Origin: Chloroflexota bacterium
GTDB taxonomy: Bacteria; Chloroflexota; Dormibacteria; Dormibacterales; Dormibacteraceae
Direction: 5' to 3'
Length of the DNA: 19,170 nt
Assembly: GCA_005880175.1 (NCBI GenBank)
Contig: VBJR01000319.1
Location: 1 to 19,170, forward strand
Shown: piece by piece, positions 8,499 through 15,666 of the stretch
Layout of the letters: each line of letters begins with the position of its first letter
Position numbering within the stretch: position 1 is the stretch's first letter
Translations under genes and position numbers: made by a program
The notes under the pieces: model-generated
What the model was told of the DNA's origin: nothing
Database searches by the model: none
What the model saw: only the letters and a program-made list of their open reading frames with translations

Positions 8499-8558
8499 AT
8501 TGTTGCCGTTTTGTTAGCATGGCCGTCCCGTTCCATCCCTCTCTCTGCGAGTCGAGCC

Positions 8559-8753
8559 ATGTCAAAGAGGCGGCGCAAGGCGGAGATCAAGGTCATGGCG
8601 CTTCCAAACGCCTTCCAGAGCGAGACCGCGGCTTGCCCGGTCTGCGGGAAGGATGCGCAGGCCTTTGGTCGACGTGCTATGCAGATCGTGTTCCGATGCC
8701 CGGGGTGCAAAGTGCTATTCAAGCGCGCACACAACCTCTCGTTCGACTTCTGA
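8559..8753 (+). CDS. Small zinc-ribbon protein, function unknown
   Basis: Predicted protein of 64 residues with two CxxC knuckles, CPVCGKD and CPGCKVLF, 17 residues apart, the geometry of a zinc ribbon. The N-terminus is strongly basic (MSKRRRKAEIK) and the tail ends in KRAHNLSFDF. It could bind nucleic acid or a protein partner; no family is recognised. Start choice is open: ATG 8559 keeps the basic arm, while ATG 8595 has the better Shine-Dalgarno (GGAG at 8582-8585, 9-base spacer) and gives 52 residues. An AT-rich region with a TAGCAT -10-like hexamer lies just upstream. Third-position G/C bias is weaker than in neighbours, as often seen in very small genes. The zincin gene follows 22 bases later on the same strand and may share its transcript. 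Confidence 0.6.
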   Translation: MSKRRRKAEIKVMALPNAFQSETAACPVCGKDAQAFGRRAMQIVFRCPGCKVLFKRAHNLSFDF

Positions 8754-8775
8754 CCCCGGCCGTACCGCCGGCGCG

Positions 8776-9879
8776 GTGCGGCCGGTGAGGCGAGGATTCC
8801 GGCGTGGCCTGGCGGTGGGCGCCCTCTCGGGCCTCGTCGCCGTGGTTGCCGCCGAGGCAGTCCGGCCGCGGGGTGGCAGCACCCTGCTGCTGGACTGGGA
8901 CGAGGTGACGCGCCTGGCGACGGCGGGCCTGCGCGAGGAGCGCGTGGCCCCCGAGCGGCTGGCCTCGGCCGCGGCTGCCTACAGCGGGCTGGCCGCCGAC
9001 CTCACGTCGCCGCTGCTGGAGACGCTCGGCGGGCTGCCGGCGGGCGCCCGCCTGCCCGAGTTCCAGGCCCTCGATCGCGCCGGCTGGCTGGAGCTCAACG
9101 TCGGCATCCTGCGCCGCGTCATGGAGCCGCTGGCGGCCGTGACGCGCGTGCCCGAGTCGTGGCTGGCGGTCGCCGGCCGGGCCGGCCTCAACCGGTACGT
9201 GGCGCTGATGCTCGTGTACCTCGGCCGCCGCGTGCTCGGGCAGTTCGACCCGCAGCTCCTCGGCCGCGAGCCGGTCCAATCGGCGCTGTACCTGGTCGAG
9301 CCCAACGTCGCCGTGTGGGAGCGGCAGGGCGAGCTGGACGGCGGCGACCTCCGGCGCTGGCTGATCCTGCACGAGATGACGCACGCGTGGCAGTTCGCCG
9401 GCCATCCCTGGCTCCGCGAGCACCTGGACCGCCAGATCGAGACGCTGGTCTCGCTGGCGGTCTCGTCGGCGACGGCGGGCGGCCTCCGCCGCGTCCGGGC
9501 GGTCGCGATCGGCGCCCCGTCCCAGTGGGACCTGGTGCGCCGCATGCAGGCGACGATGTCGCTGGTGGAGGGCCACGGCAACCTGGTGATGAGCCTGGTG
9601 GGCCAGCGGGCCCTGCCCTCGTTCGCGCGGCTGGACGCGGCGTACCGGCGGCGGGGCGGCGAGCGAGGGCCGCTGGAGCGGCTCCTGTGGCGCGTCACGG
9701 GCCTGGAGATGAAGCTGGAGCAGTACCGGGCCGGCGAGCGGTTCGCGAGGGCCGTGCACGACCGCTACGGCATGCGGGCGCTGAACCGGGCGTGGGAGGG
9801 CCCCGAGTCCCTGCCCTGGCCCGAGGAGCTGGGCGCGCCGGACCGCTGGTACCGCCGCGTCGTCCGCGGGTCGCGGTAA
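8776..9879 (+). CDS. Zinc-dependent metalloprotease-like protein, F420-associated zincin family
   Basis: Member of the 'coenzyme F420 biosynthesis associated' zincin_2/DUF2342 family, recognised from WLELNVGILRRVMEPL, the VLGQFDPQLLG segment, YLVEPNVAVWERQ, the zinc-binding LHEMTHAWQF (HExxH at 199-203) and VEGHGNLVMSLVG (E265, likely third ligand region). The C-terminal LERLLWRVTGLEMKLEQYR and ALNRAWEGPESLP also match. Despite the name the true function is unknown. Length 367 is normal. The N-terminus RRGFRRGLAVGALSGLVAVVAAEAV reads as a basic stretch plus one hydrophobic helix, suggesting a membrane anchor or signal; many homologues lack this. GTG 8776 and GTG 8785 are both possible starts. 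The next gene starts 4 bp after the stop, implying an operon. Confidence 0.8.
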   Translation: MRPVRRGFRRGLAVGALSGLVAVVAAEAVRPRGGSTLLLDWDEVTRLATAGLREERVAPERLASAAAAYSGLAADLTSPLLETLGGLPAGARLPEFQALDRAGWLELNVGILRRVMEPLAAVTRVPESWLAVAGRAGLNRYVALMLVYLGRRVLGQFDPQLLGREPVQSALYLVEPNVAVWERQGELDGGDLRRWLILHEMTHAWQFAGHPWLREHLDRQIETLVSLAVSSATAGGLRRVRAVAIGAPSQWDLVRRMQATMSLVEGHGNLVMSLVGQRALPSFARLDAAYRRRGGERGPLERLLWRVTGLEMKLEQYRAGERFARAVHDRYGMRALNRAWEGPESLPWPEELGAPDRWYRRVVRGSR

Positions 9880-9883
9880 AACG

Positions 9884-10402
9884 TTGAACCGCGCGGCGGG
9901 TCGGCGGCGGCCCGTGACGCGCGAGCCGACGGCCTGGACCCTGCCGCTGCGCTGGACCACGGTCGCGTACCTGGTCCTGGCGGCCCTGGTCGCCCTGGTG
10001 ACGAACGCGGCGTTCAACACGCGGCCGGCGATCGAGCGCAGCCTCCGCGCCGCCAGTCCGCAGCTGGCCGGCGACCAGCTGCAGCAGAGCGTGACGGTCG
10101 GCTACGTGCTGGCCTGGCTGCTGGTGGCCGCCATCGTCGCGGGCGCGGCGGTGCTGGCGCTCGGCGCCTGGCGCGGCTGGCTCTGGGCCTTCTGGGCGAA
10201 CCTGGTCGTGCTGGTCCCGGGCGCGCTGCAGGCGCTGACGAACGCCGACGCGCTGGCCAGCCCGGCCACGCAGACGGAACCGCCCTCCGCCATCGCCGTC
10301 GACCTGGTCCTCTCCCTCCTGGCGCTCGCCCTCCTGGTCTGGTTCGTCCTCGCCGCGGTCCGCTACGGACCCTGGGCCACGCGACGGTCGAACCCCGGCT
10401 GA
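9884..10402 (+). CDS. Four-helix membrane protein, function unknown
   Basis: Predicted integral membrane protein of 172 residues, not recognised. Hydrophobic segments at about 26-45 (VAYLVLAALVALVTNAAF), 73-95 (VGYVLAWLLVAAIVAGAAVL), 97-117 (WLWAFWANLVVLVPGALQAL) and 137-162 (IAVDLVLSLLALALLVWFVL). A polar, probably extracytoplasmic loop (PAIERSLRAASPQLAGDQLQ) lies between helices 1 and 2. The TTG start at 9884 sits 4 bases after the zincin stop; an internal GTG at 9914 (VTREPTAW) is an alternative start closer to the first helix. The short gap suggests co-transcription with the zincin and possibly a joint membrane function. It converges on the next gene with only 10 bp between stops. Confidence 0.75.
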   Translation: MNRAAGRRRPVTREPTAWTLPLRWTTVAYLVLAALVALVTNAAFNTRPAIERSLRAASPQLAGDQLQQSVTVGYVLAWLLVAAIVAGAAVLALGAWRGWLWAFWANLVVLVPGALQALTNADALASPATQTEPPSAIAVDLVLSLLALALLVWFVLAAVRYGPWATRRSNPG

Positions 10403-10412
10403 GGGCGGACGG

Positions 10413-10865
10413 CTAGTCCCGGATCTCCTCCTCCGCCGTCTCGGCGGAGATGGGCAGGACCGCGACCGGGAGCTCGGAGATGTCGAAGTAGCGAACGGGC
10501 TTGCTCATGCGCTTCGCGATGCCGATCTGCACCTTGACGCCCAGCGAGATGCGCCCGAACACCCAGACCTCGTCACAGCGAGCGAGGAGGTTGTTCATCG
10601 CTTCTCGCACCACGGTCTTGGGCACCGTGTGGAGCAGGTAGTAGTCGAAGAGCATGAACGGGCTGACAGGCACCATTCCCGAGTCCAGGACGAACTTCTG
10701 GACGTGGTTGCGCCAGTAGAAGTTGCGATTGGACATCGCGACGTAGACCAGGCGCCTCGGGTGCCGCAGCGTCTGCTCCGCCTGGTCCAGGGCGCTCGGC
10801 TTGGTGGTGGGCCGGAAGATCCGCTCGAGGATGTCCTCGGCGAACCTGCCCGAAACGACTTCCAT
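10413..10865 (-). CDS. Nucleoside 2-deoxyribosyltransferase-like protein (DUF7768-type)
   Basis: Protein of 150 residues. After an N-terminal extension (1-37) the body starts with RRLVYVAMSNRNFYWRNHVQ and continues through SGMVPVSPFMLFDYYL (62-77), a helix VREAMNNLLARCDEVWVFG (86-104), then ISLGVKVQIGIAKRMSKPVRYFD. The order 'VYVA - helix - P.aPHllf - LL.rCDE.WVFG - S.G...EI..A...g.PVRYF' is that of Rossmann-like nucleoside deoxyribosyltransferase relatives (DUF4406/DUF7768). The usual SxG(M) and acidic nucleophile region is altered (SLGVKVQ, where an E is common), so glycosidase activity is doubtful. Its start is about 21 bp from the divergent SDR start. The role is unknown; nucleotide or small-molecule binding is the conservative guess. 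Confidence 0.65.
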   Translation of the reverse strand: MEVVSGRFAEDILERIFRPTTKPSALDQAEQTLRHPRRLVYVAMSNRNFYWRNHVQKFVLDSGMVPVSPFMLFDYYLLHTVPKTVVREAMNNLLARCDEVWVFGRISLGVKVQIGIAKRMSKPVRYFDISELPVAVLPISAETAEEEIRD

Positions 10866-10886
10866 TGGCGCTTATCCTATCCATCC

Positions 10887-11651
10887 GTGCCGAACTTCCA
10901 ACTCACTGAGCGTGTGGCCATCGTCACGGGAGCCAGTCGAGGCCTCGGCGTCGCGATCGCGGAGGGTTTGGCGGAGCAGGGCGCGCGGGTCGTCCTCAGC
11001 AGCCGCAAGCAGGAAGACCTGGACCGCGAAGCGGCGCGGTTGAACGAGCGATTCCCCGGCTCGGCGGTGGCGATCGCGGCGCACGCGGGCCGTCAGGACG
11101 ACCTCCGGCGCCTGGTGGATGGCACGCTCGAGCAGTTCGGCCGTATCGACATCCTGGTGAACAACGCGGGCACGAACCCGTACTTCGGCCCGCTCATCGA
11201 CGCCGAGCTCTCGGCCTGGGACAAGACGTTCGAGGTGAACCTCCGCGGCTACTTCCTGCTGACGCAGCTCGTCTATCGAGCCTGGATGGAGCGGCACGGC
11301 GGCGCGGTGCTCAACATCGCCAGCACGGGCGGCCTGCGGCCCAGCGTCGGGCTCGGTGTGTACGACGTGACGAAGGCCGGCGTGGTGATGCTCACGCGCC
11401 AGCTGGCCCGCGAGCTGGGCGGTCGGGTGCGGGTCAACTGCATCGCTCCCGGCCTGTTCAGGACCCGGTTCGCCGAGGCGCTGTGGAGCAACGAGTCCGT
11501 CCTCGAACGCGTGGTCCAGAGCAACCCGTTCCGCCGCATCGGCAGCCCGGAGGAGATCGCGGGCGCCGCCGTGTTCCTGGTCTCCGACGCCGCCAGCTAC
11601 GTGAACGGGCAGGTGCTCGTCATCGACGGGGGCGGAACGGGCGAGGGCTGA
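10887..11651 (+). CDS. SDR-family NAD(P)-dependent oxidoreductase
   Basis: Classical short-chain dehydrogenase/reductase of 254 residues, normal length. Cofactor motif TGASRGLG at 14-21, NNAG at 92-95, catalytic Ser146 (NIASTGG), Tyr159 and Lys163 (YDVTK), and the post-catalytic IAPGLFRT. C-terminal YVNGQVLVIDGGG matches the beta-G end of FabG/gluconate-dehydrogenase-like members. S41/R42 in place of an acidic residue after beta-2 (VVLSSRKQ) favours NADP(H) over NAD. Substrate cannot be told from sequence. GTG at 10887 is chosen because PNFQLTERVAIVTG gives the expected short arm before beta-1. No Shine-Dalgarno is visible, and the divergent neighbour starts only about 21 bp away, so a leaderless message is plausible. 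Confidence 0.9.
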   Translation: MPNFQLTERVAIVTGASRGLGVAIAEGLAEQGARVVLSSRKQEDLDREAARLNERFPGSAVAIAAHAGRQDDLRRLVDGTLEQFGRIDILVNNAGTNPYFGPLIDAELSAWDKTFEVNLRGYFLLTQLVYRAWMERHGGAVLNIASTGGLRPSVGLGVYDVTKAGVVMLTRQLARELGGRVRVNCIAPGLFRTRFAEALWSNESVLERVVQSNPFRRIGSPEEIAGAAVFLVSDAASYVNGQVLVIDGGGTGEG

Positions 11652-11665
11652 GACCCTCCCGTGAA

Positions 11666-11695
11666 GGAGGCGGCCGCCATGCGGCAACCGCCTCC
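11666..11695. terminator. Hairpin between convergent SDR and GreA-domain genes
   Basis: Outer stem GGAGGCGG / CCGCCTCC with an inner stem GCCGC/GCGGC around CAT, 14 bases after the SDR stop and 31 bases beyond the stop of the opposing GreA-domain gene. Placement between converging genes suggests bidirectional termination. Confidence 0.5.
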
Positions 11696-11726
11696 GTCGG
11701 ATGAGAGGACGGGAAGGGATTGGAGC

Positions 11727-11975
11727 TCAGTAGATGGACGCGATGTCCAGGATCGTCACGGCGCGCAGGCCGCCCGGGGCGCGCACCTTGACCTGCTCGC
11801 CGGCGCCGTGTCCGAGCAGCGCCACGGCCAGCGGCGACTCCATCGAGATGCGCCTCGACACGGCGTCTGCATCTTCGACGCCCACGATCGTGTACTCCTC
11901 CTCGCCGTCGGAGAAGAGCACGCGAACACGTGAACCGACTTTGACAGTGTCCCGATCACAGACTATCGTTGTCAT
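11727..11975 (-). CDS. GreA/GreB C-terminal-domain-only protein
   Basis: Protein of 82 residues that aligns with the FKBP-like C-terminal domain of transcript-cleavage factors: VGSRVRVLFSDGEEEYTIVG (13-32), then SMESPLAVALLGHGAGEQVK (44-63), the hallmark 'SPLG.ALLG...GD.V' region, and APGGLRAVTILDI. The N-terminal coiled coil with the two acidic residues that act in the RNA polymerase secondary channel is entirely absent. It therefore cannot stimulate RNA cleavage like GreA; it may bind RNA polymerase as Rnk-type relatives do, or serve another purpose. The start is secure: GAGGG lies 5-6 bases before ATG 11975. Free-standing versions occur in several high-GC lineages. Confidence 0.75.
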   Translation of the reverse strand: MTTIVCDRDTVKVGSRVRVLFSDGEEEYTIVGVEDADAVSRRISMESPLAVALLGHGAGEQVKVRAPGGLRAVTILDIASIY

Positions 11976-12349
11976 TTAACCCTCTTCATGTGGGAGTGGG
12001 CTGTTGGTATGTGAGGCGCGGGGAGTACGTATGACACCGCAAACCCACCGCGCTGGAAAAGGGCCAGAGCGGGGCCGCACCGGGCGCCCACATTCAGTTA
12101 TCACCATCTGACAATTACGAGCGGTCTCATTGCTGGATGCGGGCGTTCAACATTGTGAAGATCCGCCGCACGGATGCCGAAGACGATCTCAACGGTAGGC
12201 ATGTAGTTCTGGGCCGGGATCGCGGCGGACCGGGTGGGACGAGCCCGATCGGGCGCCCTCCCGGCCGGCGCGGGCGGGCGTCCGCCGCGTCCGTCGTGCG
12301 TTACGCTGGCCTCCGAATCGACACGAAGGGATGACCGGACCAGTGGCCC
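11976..12349. other. 374-bp intergenic region, no gene recognised
   Basis: Divergent regulatory space between the GreA-domain gene (minus) and the propeller operon (plus). It is less GC-rich near 12091-12145 (runs such as TTCAGTTATCACC and ACAATTACG). It contains a plus-strand open frame (12137-12334) whose first part does not show the local G/C third-position bias and which matches nothing I know. A TTACGCT element at 12301-12307 fits a TANNNT -10 for the downstream operon but lacks a -35. No tRNA cloverleaf, riboswitch or strong hairpin was seen. Confidence 0.4.
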
Positions 12350-12358
12350 GGAGGGAGG
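12350..12358 (+). promoter_or_regulatory. Strong Shine-Dalgarno fixing the propeller-protein start
   Basis: GGAGGGAGG lies 7 bases before ATG 12366. It fixes the start there, although the open frame extends upstream to 12234. Confidence 0.7.
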
Positions 12359-12365
12359 TTGGTGG

Positions 12366-15300
12366 ATGCCCGACGTCGTGGACGCGAAGGGGGAGGGCGG
12401 ACTGCTCGACGGCGTCCGCTGGCGGCTGATCGGCCCCTTCCGGGCCGGCAGGGTGGTGGCCGTGGCGGGCGACCCGCGCGACCGCCTGACGTTCTACTTC
12501 GGCTCGACCGGAGGCGGCGTGTGGAGGACCGGCGACGGCGGTCTGTCCTGGCGCAACGTGTCGGACGGGTTCTTCAGCCGGGCCTCGGTCGGGGCCCTGG
12601 CCGTGGCCGCGTCCGACCCGAACGTGCTGTACGCGGGGATGGGCGAGTGCTGCATCCGGTCCAACGTCTCCCACGGCGACGGCGTCGACCGCTCCACGGA
12701 CGGCGGCGTCACGTGGGCGCACCGCGGGCTGGAGGCGACCCGGCACATCGGCCGGGTGCGCGTCCATCCCGCCGACCACGACCTGGTGTACGCGGCGGCC
12801 CTCGGCCACGCGCACGGGCCCAACGACGAGCGCGGGGTCTACCGCTCGCGCGACGGCGGCGAGACGTGGGACCTGGTCCTCCACCGCGGCCCCGACGCGG
12901 GCGCGGTGGACCTGGTGATCGACCCGCACAACCCGCGCGTCCTCTACGCCACCTTCTGGGAGACGCGGCGCCTGCCCTGGCGCCTGGACAGCGGCGGCCC
13001 CGGGAGCGGCCTGTGGCGGTCCACGGACGGCGGCGACACGTGGACCGACCTCTCGCGCCGGCCCGGCCTGCCCAAGGGCACCCTGGGCCGGATCGGAGTC
13101 GCGGCGTCGCCGGCGCGCCAGGGCCGGCTGTGGGCGCTGGTCGAGGCCGAGGACGGCGCCATGTTCCGGTCCGACGATCACGGCGAGCACTGGGAGCGGC
13201 TGTCCGAGCAGCCGGAGCTGCGCCACCGCGCCTGGTACTACCAGCACGTCTTCGCCGACCCGACGGACCCCGACACGGTCTGGGCGCTGGACATGGACGT
13301 CTGGCGGTCCGTGGACGGCGGCCGCACGTTCGCGAGCGTCCCGGTGCCGCACGGCGACGCCCACGACCTGTGGTTCGACCCGGTCGATCCCCGCCGGCTG
13401 ATCCTGGGCAGCGACGGCGGCGCCAACGTCAGCTACGACGGCGGCGCCAGCTGGTCGAGCTGCTTCAACCAGCCGACGGCCGAGCTCTACCACGTGACGA
13501 CGGACAGCCGCGACCCGTATCGCGTGTACGCCGCGCAGCAGGACAACACGACGATCTCGCTGCCCAGCCACTCCGAGCTCGGCGCGATCACCCAGGTGGA
13601 CCTCTACGACGTCGGCGGCGGCGAGAGCGGCTACATCGCCGTGCGTCCCGACGACCCCGACGTGGTGTTCGCCGGCAACTACCTGGGCACGATCACGCGC
13701 TACGACCACCGGACGCGCTCGTCGCGGCCCGTCCACGTCTGGCCGGAGTCCAGCATCGGCGCGGGGGCCGTCGAGGCGCGGCACCGCTTCAACTGGACGG
13801 CGCCGATCATGCTCTCGCCGCACGACCCGAACGTGCTCTACCAGGCCGGGAACCGGGTGTTCCGTTCCGCCGACGACGGGCAGAGCTGGACCCCGATCAG
13901 CCCGGACCTGACGCGGGCCGACGCCGAGAAGCTGACCAGCTCGGGCGGCGACCTCACGGCCGACAACACCGGCGCCGAGTACTACTGCACGGTGTTCGCG
14001 CTGGCCGAGTCTTTGCTCCAGCCGGGGCTGCTGTGGGCCGGGACCGACGACGGCCTCGTCCACGTCACGCGCGACGGCGGCCAGACATGGACCGACGTGA
14101 CGCCGCCGGACATGCCCGAGTGGGCGCTGGTCAGCATCGTCGAGGCGTCGCCGCACGACGCCGGCACCGCGTACGTCGCGGCCGAGCGGCACAAGCTGGA
14201 CGACTTCCGGCCGTACCTGTGGCGCACCCGCGACCACGGCGCGACGTGGGAGCGGCTCGACGCCGGGCTGCCCGAGGCCGAGTTCTGCCGCGTGATCCGC
14301 GAGGACCCCGAGCGCCGCGACCTGCTCTACTGCGGCACCGAGGCCGGCGTGTACGTCTCGTTCGACGCCGGCGGCTCGTGGCGCTCCCTGCGCGGCACCC
14401 TGCCGGTCGTCCCGATCCACGACCTGGTCGTCAAGGGCGACGACCTGGTGGCCGCCACGCACGGCCGGTCGATCTGGGTGCTGGACGACCTGCCGGCGGT
14501 GCGCCAGCACCAGGCGGCGCACGAGGGCGCCGCCGTCCACCTGTACGAGCCGCGGCGGACGGTCCAGCTCCCCTCGCGCATGGGGTTCGTCAACGCGCCG
14601 GGCTCGGCCCGCGCCTACCGGTACATCGGCGCGGTCGTCGTCCCGGCCGAGGCCCGGCCGCGGCCGGGCGAGGAGAGCCGGGACACGGTGCTCGTGGACG
14701 CGGGCGAGAACCGGCCCGGCGGCGTGACCGTGCTGTACGTGCTGCGCGACCCCGGCGAGCACGAGGTCCGGCTGACGTTCCTGGACGCGGCCGGCCAGGA
14801 GATCCGGACCGTGAGCGCCGGGCCGCGCGACGAGGGCGAGACGCCCCGCCGGCGCTGATCCGCATCGATCCGCCCAAGGAGGAGGGCCCGTGGGCGCAGG
14901 CGCAGGGCCCGGTCGTCCCGCCCGGCCGGTACCAGGTCCGGCTGGAGGTCGGCGGCGAGAGCCGGACCGCGTCCTTCGAGGTCGCCAAGGATCCGCGCAA
15001 CGGGGCCACGCAGGAGGACCTGGACGCCCAGTACCAGCACGCCGTGCGGCTCTGGAGGCGGCTCTCCGACGTGAACGAGGCCGTCAACACGATCCGCGAG
15101 CTGAAGCGGCAGGCCGGCCACTGGACGGACGCCGGCGAGGAGGTCGGCGCCGCGTCCCGGTCGGTGAGCGAGGCGCTGGGCGAGGTCGAGAAGGAGCTGG
15201 TCCAGGTGGACCCGAAGGGCAGCGGCCGTCTGAGCAACCCGGACCGGCTGGACGGCAAGTTCCGGGTCCTGCTCCAGCACGCGAGCTTCCCGGCGCGCCC

Positions 15301-15523
15301 GACGGACGCGTCGGTCGCCCTCGCGGCGGAGCTCGGCCAGCGGCTGGACGGCGCGATCGGCCGGCTGGACGCGATCCTGGAGGGCCAGGTCGAGGAGTTC
15401 AACGACCTCGTCCGGCGGGCGGCGGCGCCCGCGCTGGCGCCGCGGCCGAGCCCGGCGCCCACGACGGCCGTCGCCGCGGCGGCCGACGCGACCGATCCCG
15501 TGGTTCGTGAGAGGGAGGTGTAG
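12366..15523 (+). CDS. Sortilin/VPS10-like BNR-repeat beta-propeller protein, interrupted by frameshift
   Basis: Large protein of the 'sortilin / WD40-YVTN-BNR glycosyl hydrolase-like' family. At least ten Asp-boxes (S-x-D-x-G-x-T-W type) are visible, for example RTGDGGLSW, RSTDGGVTW, RSRDGGETW, RSTDGGDTW, RSVDGGRTF, RSADDGQSW, VTRDGGQTW and SFDAGGSW, building one or two beta-propellers. Family signatures CCIRSNVSHGDGV, VGGGESGYIAVRPD, NTGAEYYCTVFALAES and PVVPIHDLVVKGDDL are intact. The first frame stops at 14856-14858 after GPRDEGETP. The expected continuation, ending in PVVPPGRYQVRLEVGGESRT and a helical C-terminus, is in another frame to 15523. The NRFVWDLRYP-type segment normally between them is absent, so about 20-25 residues seem lost. 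No signal peptide is seen, unlike many homologues. Enzymatic activity of the family is not established; protein-protein binding is equally possible. Confidence 0.85.
15511..15518 (+). promoter_or_regulatory. Shine-Dalgarno of the membrane microprotein, inside the upstream gene end
   Basis: GAGGGAGG overlaps the last codons of the propeller gene and ends 7 bases before ATG 15526. Such a strong site supports translation of the 46-codon frame. Confidence 0.65.
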
Positions 15524-15525
15524 GA

Positions 15526-15666
15526 ATGGGCCTGTTCGAGGATCAGCCGTGGCTGCTGGTGCCGATCATCCTGGTCGTGGTCATCGGCTACGACGTGGTG
15601 AAGTGGGGCGTCCGCCGGCTGCTGGACCGAAGCGATGCGCCCGCGTCGCGTGAGCGGCCCTCCTGA
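15526..15666 (+). CDS. 46-residue single-pass membrane microprotein, unknown
   Basis: Short frame reading MGLFEDQPWLLV, then PIILVVVIGYDVVKWGVRRL, then LDRSDAPASRERPS. It has a short acidic N-terminus, one hydrophobic helix (about 9-25), a positive patch (K27, R31, R32) after it and a polar tail, giving an N-out/C-in single-pass topology by the positive-inside rule. Evidence for translation: an ideal Shine-Dalgarno with 7-base spacing, placement 2 bases after the propeller stop, and a TGATG overlap of its stop with the ATG of the alpha/beta hydrolase (15664-15668), so the three genes are probably translated in sequence. The codons show the same G/C third-position bias as neighbours. No family is recognised. 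It may tether or localise the propeller protein, which lacks its own signal peptide, but that is inference. Confidence 0.65.
   Translation: MGLFEDQPWLLVPIILVVVIGYDVVKWGVRRLLDRSDAPASRERPS

Noticed and set aside
8719..10020. Minus-strand 433-codon frame opposite the zincin gene
   Set aside because: Shadow frame; the zincin on the plus strand has HExxH and family motifs.
12137..12334. 65-codon plus-strand frame in the intergenic region
   Set aside because: Weak codon bias, no good Shine-Dalgarno, no recognised motif, and the second half is composition-driven Gly/Arg/Pro.
11976..12365. Possible tRNA or riboswitch in the longest intergenic region
   Set aside because: No cloverleaf, anticodon arm, T-loop GTTCRA motif or stable nested stems could be found by eye.
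12189..14762. Minus-strand 857-codon frame opposite the propeller gene
   Set aside because: Shadow of the biased third positions of the propeller gene; no recognisable domain.
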